DNA of 36,784 nucleotides from Clostridiales bacterium (GTDB lineage Bacteria; Bacillota; Clostridia; Oscillospirales; Oscillospiraceae): the NCBI GenBank assembly GCA_022764045.1, contig JALERU010000051.1:1-36784 (forward strand), given 5' to 3'. The notes beneath the pieces are model-generated. The model worked only from the letters and a program-made list of their open reading frames with translations, was not told the origin of the DNA and did no database searches. Of the stretch, positions 28,174 to 35,718 are shown in pieces; within the stretch, counting starts at the first letter, position 1; the number at the start of each line of letters is the position of its first letter. The translations under genes were made by a program, and so were the position numbers.

Positions 28174-28548
28174 ATGGAAAACCGCATCCGCCAACTCCGA
28201 AAACAGCACGGAATGACCCTAAAGCAGCTGGGTGCCCAGCTGGGCCTGGCTGAGAGCACGATTTCCCAATACGAAACAGGCAAACGAAACCCAGATAATG
28301 AAACGCTATTAAAGCTGGGTGAACTTTTTCAGGTCTCTATTGATGAGATTCTTGGAAGAACCACTCTGTCAGAAGATAAAAAAAGAGCTCCAGCCAAAGG
28401 CAAGGAGCTTCCACAAGAGGCCTATCGTGAAGTTTTGGCTGATGAAGGTGTCCGCATCCTGCTGGATGCAGACGCCTCGCTGACCGACGATCAGCTGGAT
28501 GAGATCGTAGAGTTCATCAAATTTAAGAGGAGAAAGGAAAATCGTTGA
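28174..28548 (+). CDS. CI-like repressor, XRE family
   Basis: A 124-residue protein with an N-terminal helix-turn-helix (MENRIRQLRKQHGMTLKQLG, then LAESTISQYETGKRNPDNETLLKLGELFQVSIDEILG) and a C-terminal helical tail (LTDDQLDEIVEFIKFKRRKENR) but no autocleavage domain. ATG follows GAGGAGGGG. It is followed with overlap by an ImmA-type protease gene, the ICEBs1/phi105-like plan in which the protease cuts the repressor. It would bind the four palindromes upstream. Confidence 0.85.
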   Translation: MENRIRQLRKQHGMTLKQLGAQLGLAESTISQYETGKRNPDNETLLKLGELFQVSIDEILGRTTLSEDKKRAPAKGKELPQEAYREVLADEGVRILLDADASLTDDQLDEIVEFIKFKRRKENR

Positions 28549-28859
28549 GACTGTATCAAGGTGTAGATTTCTTTCTGTTTTTTGAAGATTTCCCGTGTAT
28601 GGGAGTCCCAGGATTCATCGGAGCAAATGCCGATGGCACCAGCAGCATCTATATCAACACCCTGTACTGCGAAAAGAAGCAGAACGAAACCCTCCGCCAT
28701 GAACTTCGCCACCTGGCCCTGGGGCATCTATGGCGGGACGATATGGAGCTGCCAGATAAAGAGTGGGAAGCAGAGCAATTCTGGGCCCCTGACGTTAGGA
28801 TTGCCGATGATTTTTCCTATGTTGAACTGACCAATTCCCACACAACCCAATGTGGCTGA
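28545..28859 (+). CDS. ImmA/IrrE-type metallopeptidase
   Basis: A 104-residue protein starting with TTG that overlaps the repressor stop (TTGA). It contains HELRH (His52, Glu53, His56), the HExxH zinc protease motif, in NETLRHELRHLALGHLWRDD. The family cleaves its cognate repressor to induce the element. The N-terminal part (YQGVDFFLFFEDFPCMGVPGFIGANADGT) is typical. It is short but keeps the core. Confidence 0.85.
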   Translation: MRLYQGVDFFLFFEDFPCMGVPGFIGANADGTSSIYINTLYCEKKQNETLRHELRHLALGHLWRDDMELPDKEWEAEQFWAPDVRIADDFSYVELTNSHTTQCG

Positions 28860-28906
28860 TCCTTACGTGTTACTCTGAGCTTGTAAAACAGATGGAGGTA
28901 TAAAGC

Positions 28907-29596
28907 ATGGCTACCCTCAACGATATGCTTGTCTATCTCAGGAAGCGAGAAGGCCTTTCCCAGCAAGAGCTTGCAAACAGTACAGGGCTAAAAAGGAGCG
29001 CAATCGGGATGTATGAAACCGGAAAGCGTCAACCAGATTTGGAAATACTTGAAATTTTTGCAGATTTCTACAATGTGGACATGAATACACTTACCAGGCA
29101 TATATCTCCTAACCCTGCGCTCTCCAATATTATGCCAATGCCAAGCACGCACAAAGTCCCCCGCCTGGGCCGGATTGCTTGCGGCTCTCCCATTCTGGCC
29201 GATCAGAATATTGAAACCTACGATGCTGTTCCAGATTACGTAACCTGCGACTTCACGCTGGTCTGCAAAGGTGACAGCATGATAAACGCCCGCATCTTCG
29301 ACGGGGATATCGTTTGTATCCGGCAGCAGCCTGAGGTAGAAAGCGGCGAGATCGCCGCCGTGCTCATCGACACGGAAGAGGCGACCCTTAAGCGAGTAAA
29401 ACTTTTTGAGGATCACATCTCTTTGGAACCAGAAAATCCTATGTATAAGCCCCTGGTCTTTTGGAATGAAGATATGAATCGTGTCCGTATCATCGGGAAA
29501 GCAACCCACTTCATCAGCAATGTAAGGAGGCCGTTTCTGGCACAACGAAAAGAGGGATATTTTTATGACATTGCAAGACGTCGTTGCTCGTTTTAA
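28907..29596 (+). CDS. Second repressor, LexA/S24 type with HTH
   Basis: A 229-residue protein. N-terminal XRE helix-turn-helix: LSQQELANSTGLKRSAIGMYETGKRQPDLE (17-46). C-terminal S24 peptidase: likely cleavage site around Ala91-Cys92-Gly93 (GRIACGSP), Ser124 in CKGDSM and Lys162 in ATLKRVK. Such repressors cut themselves with RecA help upon DNA damage. A second repressor beside a CI/ImmA pair is unusual. The last 18 or so residues (PFLAQRKEGYFYDIARRRCSF) extend past the usual end (ATHFISNV) and overlap the SIR2 gene by 32 bases, which suggests a fusion junction where cargo was inserted. Confidence 0.88.
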   Translation: MATLNDMLVYLRKREGLSQQELANSTGLKRSAIGMYETGKRQPDLEILEIFADFYNVDMNTLTRHISPNPALSNIMPMPSTHKVPRLGRIACGSPILADQNIETYDAVPDYVTCDFTLVCKGDSMINARIFDGDIVCIRQQPEVESGEIAAVLIDTEEATLKRVKLFEDHISLEPENPMYKPLVFWNEDMNRVRIIGKATHFISNVRRPFLAQRKEGYFYDIARRRCSF

Positions 29597-31169
29597 TACT
29601 ACACCGTTTCTTTTTGCTGGAGCTGGTATAACGCGAAGATATTATGGTCTTCCAGACTGGCCAGGATTGTTGAAAGAATTCGCAAATCGAATTAGCTCAG
29701 ATCGCTTTGCATATAATGCCTACGAAAACGCTGCCAAGGTAAGCGGATATACTCAGGGGTTGTTACCTAAAGTAGCTACTTTAATTCAGCAAGATTTTGA
29801 TGCCAAGTGGTATAGCTGCCCAGAAATTAGGCGTTTAAATGACTCTGAGCTTTCCTTAATAGAACGTGGCGTCTCGCCATTTAAGGTTGAAGTTGCCTCC
29901 TTCTTGTCTCTAAAGTCGTCTGTCTTACCTAAATACAAAACGGAAATAGGAAAGCTTAAAAGTATTTCTCGAAATAATTTAGCAGGTATCATCACAACAA
30001 ATTACGATGTCTTTTTCGAGAAACTCTTTGAGGATTACAAACCATTTGTTGGACAGGAGGAGTTGGTTTTTTCTTCTATCCAAGGGATTGCAGAAATTTA
30101 TAAAATCCATGGATCCGTTTCACATCCTGCTTCCTTGATCATTTCTGAAAAGGATTATGAAATTTTTAATAACAAGAGCAAATATCTTGCCGCTAAGCTG
30201 ATGACGATTTTCATGGAGTACCCAATTATCTTTATTGGTTATTCCTTAACGGACACTAACATCCAGAATATTCTTGATGATATTGTTGCTTGCCTTCCAG
30301 ACGACAAATTTTCTACTTTGCAAGAGAGATTTGTTTTCGTCGAATACAATGAAAAAGCCACTGGTGTTTCAGTTTCAACGCATTCCATCGCCTTAAGTGG
30401 TAAGTTGTTGTCCATGACTAAGCTCACTTTGGAAGATTTTGGTCTCTTATATGATGCCTTAGCCGCAAAAAAAGCAGCACTCCCTGTTAAGCTCCTCCGG
30501 CGGTTCAAAGAAGATATCTATACTTACATTGTTACCACCAAACCTGGGCCATTGCTCCAAGTTGCGGCAATTGACAACGAATCAATTGATGAAGATCGAC
30601 TTGCCATTTCTATTGGCTTGTCTTCAACGGGTGAATATGGGCTCAAACGGCTTATTGATGACAACCGTTGGTATCGTAATATTGTAACTGATGAATTTAA
30701 AACCATTGACTACTCCTATGACCAGTTATTAGAGCTTACATATCCAGAGATTCGAAGGCAAGTCAATGGATACTTTCCTGTATGCAAATACTTAGCAAAT
30801 GCAAAAAAATCCTTTCCTGATATTGAAGCAACGGTTCCCTCAACATTTGATTCTATTGCCACTACAACGAATATCAACAGTCGAAATAGTATAAGTAAGT
30901 ATCCTTCAGTAGAGGACCTTTGGAAGCAAGAACATAGTAATCCTGCTAGAATGTATCGGTTATTATCCTGCTTTCCAGAAGAGAAAATGAACGTTACTCA
31001 ACTTGGCACTGTATTGCAAAAGGTTTTTGACGAAGACGCAGACGCATTATCTCATTTTACAGGAGGAATTCGAGCTGACGTAAAACGCCTGATTCGAATG
31101 TATGACTATTTAAAATGGGGCAAGAAAATAAAAGACCCCTGCAAATCAGTACCTGCAAGCAGGGACTGA
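29565..31169 (+). CDS. SIR2-domain antiphage defence-type protein
   Basis: A 534-residue protein; ATG follows AGAGGGA. Residues 1-270 form a SIR2 domain: FLFAGAGI (15-22) for NAD binding, GLPDWPGLL, ITTNYD with Asn146, YKIHGS with His182 and IFIGYSLTDTNI (222-233). All key residues of NAD-hydrolysing SIR2 defence proteins are present. Residues about 275-534 are a domain I do not recognise, probably the sensor. There is no SLOG, HerA, TIR or Argonaute partner nearby, so it would act alone. It is AT-rich and last in the repressor transcript, hence expressed in the lysogen. Predicted effect: NAD depletion when another phage infects. Confidence 0.8.
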   Translation: MTLQDVVARFNTTPFLFAGAGITRRYYGLPDWPGLLKEFANRISSDRFAYNAYENAAKVSGYTQGLLPKVATLIQQDFDAKWYSCPEIRRLNDSELSLIERGVSPFKVEVASFLSLKSSVLPKYKTEIGKLKSISRNNLAGIITTNYDVFFEKLFEDYKPFVGQEELVFSSIQGIAEIYKIHGSVSHPASLIISEKDYEIFNNKSKYLAAKLMTIFMEYPIIFIGYSLTDTNIQNILDDIVACLPDDKFSTLQERFVFVEYNEKATGVSVSTHSIALSGKLLSMTKLTLEDFGLLYDALAAKKAALPVKLLRRFKEDIYTYIVTTKPGPLLQVAAIDNESIDEDRLAISIGLSSTGEYGLKRLIDDNRWYRNIVTDEFKTIDYSYDQLLELTYPEIRRQVNGYFPVCKYLANAKKSFPDIEATVPSTFDSIATTTNINSRNSISKYPSVEDLWKQEHSNPARMYRLLSCFPEEKMNVTQLGTVLQKVFDEDADALSHFTGGIRADVKRLIRMYDYLKWGKKIKDPCKSVPASRD

Positions 31170-31206
31170 AAAACAGAGGTCTTCTGATATGAGACTTTCC
31201 ATTCAA

Positions 31207-31232
31207 GTACCCGCTATGCGGGGACCTGTTTT
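31207..31232 (+). terminator. Terminator after the SIR2 gene
   Basis: GTACCCGC-TAT-GCGGGGAC (one mismatch) followed by CTGTTTTT closes the repressor-SIR2 transcript. An additional imperfect hairpin (CCCTGCAAATCAG...CTGCAAGCAGGG) overlaps the end of the gene. The remainder of the 255-base gap to 31,424 is AT-rich and contains a TGACACA/TGTGTCA inverted pair (31,363-31,369 and 31,398-31,404) close to the next gene. Confidence 0.7.
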
Positions 31233-31424
31233 TCCAGTATCGCATCTTCATTATATGTCATTTGATTAAAAAGTCAACACCCAACTTTTCCCTATTTTCC
31301 AATAATAGCTTATACAAAAAACTCTCATTGGAAAAGCTCCCCCCTTTATCAGCATCATAAAATGACACACTTAGAATGAGCACAACGAGATGCGGAATGT
31401 GTCAGTTCAAAGGAGGCCCTCAAT

Positions 31425-31697
31425 ATGATGTACCCGTTTTTAACCTTGGACGACGGCGCAGAAATCGTCCACTCTGAAATGCTGCCGGACCAGCGCGTGA
31501 AAGTCTATATCGAAAAGCCTGACGCCAAAGATTGCTTCCACTACGCCACATGCTATCTGCCCGATTACACATGGGAGGATATTTTCGGTTTCTCTCAGGA
31601 CGAGATAGACCGATACCAGGAAGTAATTCAATCTACCGCCCACCTGATCCTCCAGTTCTCCCAAGAAGGAGGCTTCGAAAATGCCTCGAGTTTTTAA
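31425..31697 (+). CDS. Small acidic protein, partner of DUF4160-like gene
   Basis: A 90-residue acidic protein: MMYPFLTLDDGAEIVHSEML, then VKVYIEKPDAKDCFHYATCYLPDYTWEDIFGFSQDEI, ending in a helix. ATG follows AAGGAGG. The next gene starts inside its 3' end (17-base overlap). Pairs of a small acidic protein and a DUF4160 protein are common on bacterial genomes and are suspected toxin-antitoxin modules. I do not recognise this partner as DUF2442; it may be a distinct type. Confidence 0.6.
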   Translation: MMYPFLTLDDGAEIVHSEMLPDQRVKVYIEKPDAKDCFHYATCYLPDYTWEDIFGFSQDEIDRYQEVIQSTAHLILQFSQEGGFENASSF

Positions 31698-31959
31698 GAT
31701 TGGCTCCTACTGGGTCTTCTTTTGGTCCAATGAAAGCGATCCCCTGGAGCCCATTCATGTCCATGTCTGCCAAGGTGCTCCCAGCGGCAATGCCACAAAA
31801 GTGTGGATTACCCGCGCTGGAAAGTGCTATCTCTGCCATAACAACTCCAGGATCCCGGATCGGGTGCTGAGTAATATTCTAAAAATCATTGAAGCCCGCA
31901 GCGCTGAAATCATTGAAAAGTGGATCGGTTATTTCGGCCAAATCACCTATTTCTGCTAA
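31681..31959 (+). CDS. DUF4160-like protein
   Basis: A 92-residue protein starting MPRVFKIGSYWVFFWSNESDPLEPIHVHVCQGAPSGNATKVWI and ending IIEKWIGYFGQ. The pattern PR.F..G.Y...FWS.E...PIHVHV is the hallmark of DUF4160. The family is often paired with a small partner as a possible toxin-antitoxin system. ATG follows AAGGAGG within the preceding gene, so translation is coupled. Confidence 0.8.
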   Translation: MPRVFKIGSYWVFFWSNESDPLEPIHVHVCQGAPSGNATKVWITRAGKCYLCHNNSRIPDRVLSNILKIIEARSAEIIEKWIGYFGQITYFC

Positions 31960-32018
31960 GCAGCCCCTTATGTTCCCCTCCGCCGATGGCGGTAAAATAA
32001 AAAGAAGGAGAATATACA

Positions 32019-32816
32019 ATGAAGAGAAAGACGCTCACATTGCTCGTGGGTCTGGTCATGGTGTTTGGTCTGGCTGCATGTGGAAGCACTCCAGCGGAGA
32101 ACGATCAGCCCCCCATGACAGCGGAAGAGATCCAGAAAATGCACGCTGATCCAGACAGCTACAAAGGCCGTGAACTGACTATTTACGGAAAACTCCTGGG
32201 TGCCCCTGAAAAAGACAACGACGGAATCTACTTCCAGATGTATTGTGACCCGGTGAACTACTCCCAGTCCGTCATTGTCGGCTATGGAGATCCCTCCCTT
32301 GCTCTTCCTGCTGACTGCTATGTAAAAGTGACCGGTACAGTCGACGGCAAGTTTGAGGCGGAAAACATGCTTGGCGGCACGGTAACTGGCGCACAGATCA
32401 TTGCTACCAGCGTAGAGGAATCCAATTACGCAGACGCCGTCGCGCCTACGCTAAAATCCACAGACGTAAACCAAACCCAAGAACAGTTCGGTTATCGTGT
32501 GACCATCCAAAAAGTAGAGTTTGCGGAAAAAGAGACCCGCATCTACCTTTGCGTCACCAACAATGGCAGCGATAAGTTTTCTCTTTATAGCTTCGATGCA
32601 AAAATTCTGCAAAATGGGACCCAGTATAGCGAAGCAATGAACTATGACGCTGGATATCCAGAGATTGAGGACGAGCTTCTTGTCGGTGCAACTACGGAAG
32701 GCGTCATTTGCTTCCCTGCACTGGAACAAGCGCCCTTCCAGCTTTCTTTGGAAGCATACTCCAACAATTGGCAGGAAACCATCGAACCCTTTATCTTTGA
32801 CATTACAGTAGAGTAA
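32019..32816 (+). CDS. Prophage lipoprotein (possible superinfection exclusion)
   Basis: A 265-residue protein with a lipoprotein signal peptide: MKRKTLTLLVGLVMVFGLAA followed by lipid-modified Cys21. After a short linker comes an OB-like region (LTIYGKLLGAPEKDNDGIYFQM...VTGTVDGKF) and then a beta-rich domain (VNQTQEQFGYRVTIQKVEFAEKETRIYLCVTNNG...) resembling DUF4352/telokin-like extracytoplasmic domains. It would sit on the outer face of the membrane. Lipoproteins located between repressor and integrase in Gram-positive prophages (for example Ltp of phage TP-J34) block DNA entry by related phages; the same role is a guess here. Confidence 0.75.
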   Translation: MKRKTLTLLVGLVMVFGLAACGSTPAENDQPPMTAEEIQKMHADPDSYKGRELTIYGKLLGAPEKDNDGIYFQMYCDPVNYSQSVIVGYGDPSLALPADCYVKVTGTVDGKFEAENMLGGTVTGAQIIATSVEESNYADAVAPTLKSTDVNQTQEQFGYRVTIQKVEFAEKETRIYLCVTNNGSDKFSLYSFDAKILQNGTQYSEAMNYDAGYPEIEDELLVGATTEGVICFPALEQAPFQLSLEAYSNNWQETIEPFIFDITVE

Positions 32817-32836
32817 TCAAGTAAGCGCATGACAAA

Positions 32837-32907
32837 AACCGCCCCCGGTGTTGGCGCACCGGGAGCGGTTATCAGAGAGCAGTAATCTTTGGGGGTCACT
32901 GCTCTCT
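32837..32907. terminator. Two strong hairpins upstream of the integrase gene
   Basis: Hairpin 1: AACCGCCCCCGGTG/CACCGGGAGCGGTT (32,837-32,870), one mismatch. On the minus strand it ends in GCGGTTTTTG and is a full terminator. Hairpin 2: AGAGAGCAGT/ACTGCTCTCT (32,874-32,907). On the plus strand neither has a T run, so they may stabilise the lipoprotein mRNA or insulate int. They would block minus-strand transcription entering from the chromosome. Confidence 0.6.
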
Positions 32908-32936
32908 CATTATAGCAGATATGAGAGGTAAACGCA

Positions 32937-34064
32937 ATGAAAAAGAAATATGAATACGTGCGAAAAACCGTCACCTGGGAAGGGCGACGGTATGAAGTGT
33001 CCGGCAAGACAGAGCAAGAAGCCTTGGAGAAACTGGCCGACCTGAAAGCGTCCCTCAAGCGAGGGGAAAAGGTTGTCGGGGCAAATTCTACTGTTGACCG
33101 GTGGTTTGCAGAATGGATGGATGTTTATAAGCGCCCATCCGGAATCACAGAGAAAAGTCTTGACATGTATAGCCAGAAGTATAGAGGTTATATAAAACCA
33201 GTGATCGGGACAATGAGATTGAGGGACGTGAAGGAAGTACACCTGCAACGCATCTTAAATAGGGAAGAGGGAAAGAGCTTTTCTCATGTATCCAAGCTCC
33301 GGCTGGTCATGCAAGAAATTTTTTCCAAGGCCAGAAAGACACGGCTTATCTCATACGATCCCTCGGAAGACCTCCAGCTCCCAGCAGTCTCAAAAGGGAA
33401 GAACCGATCCATAACCGACGAGGAAAGAGCATATATCCTGGAGACGGCGAAACATCATCGGGCAGGGTTATGGGTCCAAACAATCTTGTATGCGGGGCTT
33501 CGGCCGGGGGAGACAGCGGCGCTGCTCTGGAAAGACGTTGACTTCGAATCCAACGAGATTCACGTTTACAAGGCGATAGAAAACGGGACGAACCAAGTGA
33601 AAGGCCCAAAGACGGCTTCTGGGGTGCGCGACATTCCTATTCACAGTGCGCTTCGCCCCCTCCTGCTGGCGGCCAGGGGAGAGCCGTTCGACTACGTCTT
33701 CACCATGACGAATGGGAACCGCCTCACGTCAGATGGGATGCAACGACTGTGGAAATCATTTGTCCGTGCTCTGGACATCGACATGGGGGCGACTCTCAAG
33801 CGCAACAAGACAGTGGAAAGTAAGGTGGCACCTGATCTCACGGCATATTGCCTCCGTCACACATTTTGTACTGACCTCCAACGCGCTGGAGTACCCATAA
33901 ACGTAGCCAAGGAATTGATGGGCCACGTGGACATCTCTGTTACGGCCAATATCTACACGCACAAAAACTCGGAAACCTTACACTCCAACATTGAAAAGCT
34001 ATCGAAGTGGGAAAAAGAGGAATGTGGGAAAAATAGTAGGAAAAAAGAAGGGGATACGGCGTAA
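32937..34064 (+). CDS. int: Phage integrase, tyrosine recombinase
   Basis: A 375-residue protein: N-terminal arm-binding domain (about 1-50: KYEYVRKTVTWEGRRYEVSGKTEQEALEKL), SAM-like core-binding domain (50-150) and catalytic domain (155-350). Catalytic set: Arg179 (AGLRPGE), Lys215 (GPKT), Arg297 in CLRHTF, His320 (GHVD) and the nucleophile Tyr330 (NIYTH). Tyr294 stands where many integrases have His, a tolerated change. It catalyses integration into tRNA-Gln and, with an excisionase, excision. ATG follows GAGAGGT. The 3' end of the gene contains the arm-like repeats next to attR. Confidence 0.95.
   Translation: MKKKYEYVRKTVTWEGRRYEVSGKTEQEALEKLADLKASLKRGEKVVGANSTVDRWFAEWMDVYKRPSGITEKSLDMYSQKYRGYIKPVIGTMRLRDVKEVHLQRILNREEGKSFSHVSKLRLVMQEIFSKARKTRLISYDPSEDLQLPAVSKGKNRSITDEERAYILETAKHHRAGLWVQTILYAGLRPGETAALLWKDVDFESNEIHVYKAIENGTNQVKGPKTASGVRDIPIHSALRPLLLAARGEPFDYVFTMTNGNRLTSDGMQRLWKSFVRALDIDMGATLKRNKTVESKVAPDLTAYCLRHTFCTDLQRAGVPINVAKELMGHVDISVTANIYTHKNSETLHSNIEKLSKWEKEECGKNSRKKEGDTA
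34007..34033 (+). promoter_or_regulatory. Arm-type integrase sites near attR (candidate)
   Basis: GTGGGAAAA (34,007-34,015) and TGTGGGAAAAA (34,023-34,033) are direct repeats of the motif found in tandem at 174-195 near attL. They are embedded in the last integrase codons. In addition TTGAAAATCAATGG occurs at 34,069-34,082 and at 79-92. Confidence 0.5.
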
Positions 34065-34103
34065 AACGTTGAAAATCAATGGATTACATGACATGGTTGA
34101 ATT

Positions 34104-34149
34104 GACTCTGACTCTGTTTGTGAGGGTTCGAATCCTTCTCCCGCTGCCA
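34104..34149 (+). repeat. attR: attR core, 46-bp direct repeat
   Basis: Identical to 12-57; it is the displaced 3' end of tRNA-Gln, without the rest of the tRNA. The sequence before it (GACATGGTTGAATT) does not continue a tRNA, so this copy is the non-functional remnant. Confidence 0.95.
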
Positions 34150-34179
34150 AAAGACCTTGAGATTTTCTCAAGGTCTTTT
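34149..34179 (+). terminator. Original terminator of the tRNA-Gln transcript
   Basis: AAAAGACCTTGAG-ATTTT-CTCAAGGTCTTTT is a perfect hairpin with a T run directly behind the attR core. Before integration it followed the tRNA gene; the phage now supplies its own at 63-106. Confidence 0.85.
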
Positions 34180-34203
34180 CTTATGTCTAAATTGCTACAG
34201 TTT

Positions 34204-34236
34204 GGGGCTCCGAAGGCGCATTGCCCTCGGAGCCCC
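34204..34236 (-). terminator. Hairpin after the MATE gene
   Basis: GGGGCTCCGA and TCGGAGCCCC form a perfect 10-bp stem. It lies 13 bases beyond the MATE stop. There is no U run on the minus strand, so termination may be Rho-assisted or the stem may protect the 3' end. Confidence 0.5.
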
Positions 34237-34248
34237 GGCTGTGGAACC

Positions 34249-35601
34249 TCATAGTTTTTTATACTGCCGGTAGAACAGGATGGAGGTGGTGCTCACGGCG
34301 ATGAAGTCGGCCACGGGCTCGGCCAGGAAGACGGCGAAGACCTTGTCGGCCAGGAAGTGAGGCAGAATGTAGATCAGGGGGATCAGCAAGATGACCTTTC
34401 GCAGCAGGGCCAGGAAGATGGAGGTTTTGGCGTTGCCCAGGGCGATGAAGGTCTGCTGGCAGGCCAGCTGGACACCGTGGAGGAGGGAGACCGCCATATA
34501 AATCCGCAGGGCCCAGCGGGTGAACTGGGCCAGTTGGGGATCGTTGGTAAAGATGCCGATGAAGACCTGGGGAAAGACCATGGCCAGCAGCCAAAGTCCG
34601 CCGGCGAAGGCCATGCAGCAGGCCAGCAGCAGCCGGAAGGCCTCTTTCACCCGGTCTGGGTTGCCCGCCCCGTAGTTAAACCCAATGATGGGCTGGGCGC
34701 CTTGAGTTAGCCCCTGGAGGGGGAGGGCGGTGAACTGCATCACACTGGCCAGGATGGTCATGGCGCCCACGGCGATGTCGCCTCCGTAAACCAGCAGGCT
34801 GGTGTTGAAGCAGATGCTGAGGATACTCTCGGTAAACTGCATGATAAAGGGGGCCACGCCCAGGGCGATGCAGGGGAGGATGGTCTGCCGCCGCAGCCGG
34901 GTATTTTTCAGCTCCAGCCGCAAGGTGGCCTGCTTCCCCGTGAGGAAGCGGAGAATCCAGAGACAGGAGACCCCTTGGGAGAGAATGGTGGCCAGGGCGG
35001 CCCCCTGCACCCCCATGTGGAAGGCGAAGATGAACAAGGGGTCCAACAGGATGTTGCAGACGGCGCCGATGGTGACCGTGAGCATGCTGGTTTTGGCAAA
35101 GCCCTGGGCGTTGATAAAGGCGTTGAGCCCCAGGGAGAGCTGGACAAACAGGGTGCCCAGGGAGTACAGCCGTATATAGTCCCAGGCGTAAGAAATGGTA
35201 TTTTCGCTGGCGCCGAAGAGGAGAAGGAGATCTTTCCCAAACAGTTGGATGACGCCGGTGAGCAGCAGGGCGGTGATTACCAGCATGGCGGCGCAGTTTC
35301 CCAAAATCCGTTCCGCCTCTTGGGGTTCTCCTTTCCCCAGCATAATGGAGGCGCGAGGGGCGCCGCCCATGCTCACTAGGGCGGCAAAGGCGGAGATGGC
35401 CATGATGAGGGGCAGGGTGATCCCCACCCCGGTGAGGGCGCTGGGGCCGACGCCGGGGATGTGGCCGATGTACATGCGGTCCACCATGTTGTAAAGCAGG
35501 TTGATGAGCTGGGCCAAAATGGCGGGCAGGGCCAGCTGAAATAACAGGCGGCTGATCTTATCTCGCCCCAAATCAGCCCCTTGGGCGTGGGATAAACGCA
35601 A
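34249..35601 (-). CDS. MATE family multidrug efflux transporter
   Basis: A 450-residue membrane protein from TTG at 35,601 (GGAGGGATTCCC upstream); the frame extends to 35,691 without support. About twelve hydrophobic segments are visible. The start LGRDKISRLLFQLALPAILAQLINLLYNMVDRMYIGHI is the MATE signature, and the second half repeats the fold (IGFNYGAGNPDRVKEAFRL). It uses a Na+ or H+ gradient to export organic cations, often drugs. It is chromosomal, not phage, and divergent from the SMR gene. Confidence 0.93.
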   Translation of the reverse strand: MRLSHAQGADLGRDKISRLLFQLALPAILAQLINLLYNMVDRMYIGHIPGVGPSALTGVGITLPLIMAISAFAALVSMGGAPRASIMLGKGEPQEAERILGNCAAMLVITALLLTGVIQLFGKDLLLLFGASENTISYAWDYIRLYSLGTLFVQLSLGLNAFINAQGFAKTSMLTVTIGAVCNILLDPLFIFAFHMGVQGAALATILSQGVSCLWILRFLTGKQATLRLELKNTRLRRQTILPCIALGVAPFIMQFTESILSICFNTSLLVYGGDIAVGAMTILASVMQFTALPLQGLTQGAQPIIGFNYGAGNPDRVKEAFRLLLACCMAFAGGLWLLAMVFPQVFIGIFTNDPQLAQFTRWALRIYMAVSLLHGVQLACQQTFIALGNAKTSIFLALLRKVILLIPLIYILPHFLADKVFAVFLAEPVADFIAVSTTSILFYRQYKKL

Positions 35602-35684
35602 CGGGAATCCCTCCGTTTTTTTATGATTCGTGAGCTGAGTATACCACAAAAAAACCGGCGGGAAAAGACCGGAGAATTGGGGCC

Positions 35685-35714
35685 TTGACAAGGGGGCGCG
35701 TCGTGTGATAGGCT
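35685..35714 (+). promoter_or_regulatory. Promoter of the SMR transporter
   Basis: TTGACA (35,685-35,690) is exact; the -10 is weak (TAGGCT at 35,709-35,714, 18-base spacer, or GATAGG two bases earlier with an extended TG). The start would be near 35,719, giving a structured leader of about 110 bases. Confidence 0.55.
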
Positions 35715-35718
35715 ACTG

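Noticed and set aside
29565-31169. Thoeris system (ThsA-like SIR2 protein)
   Set aside because: The C-terminus lacks a SLOG-like pattern and there is no TIR-domain partner gene nearby.
9-34149. CRISPR array
   Set aside because: No regularly spaced repeats of 25-40 bases with unique spacers were seen on either strand; the repeats found are iterons, operators or att sites.
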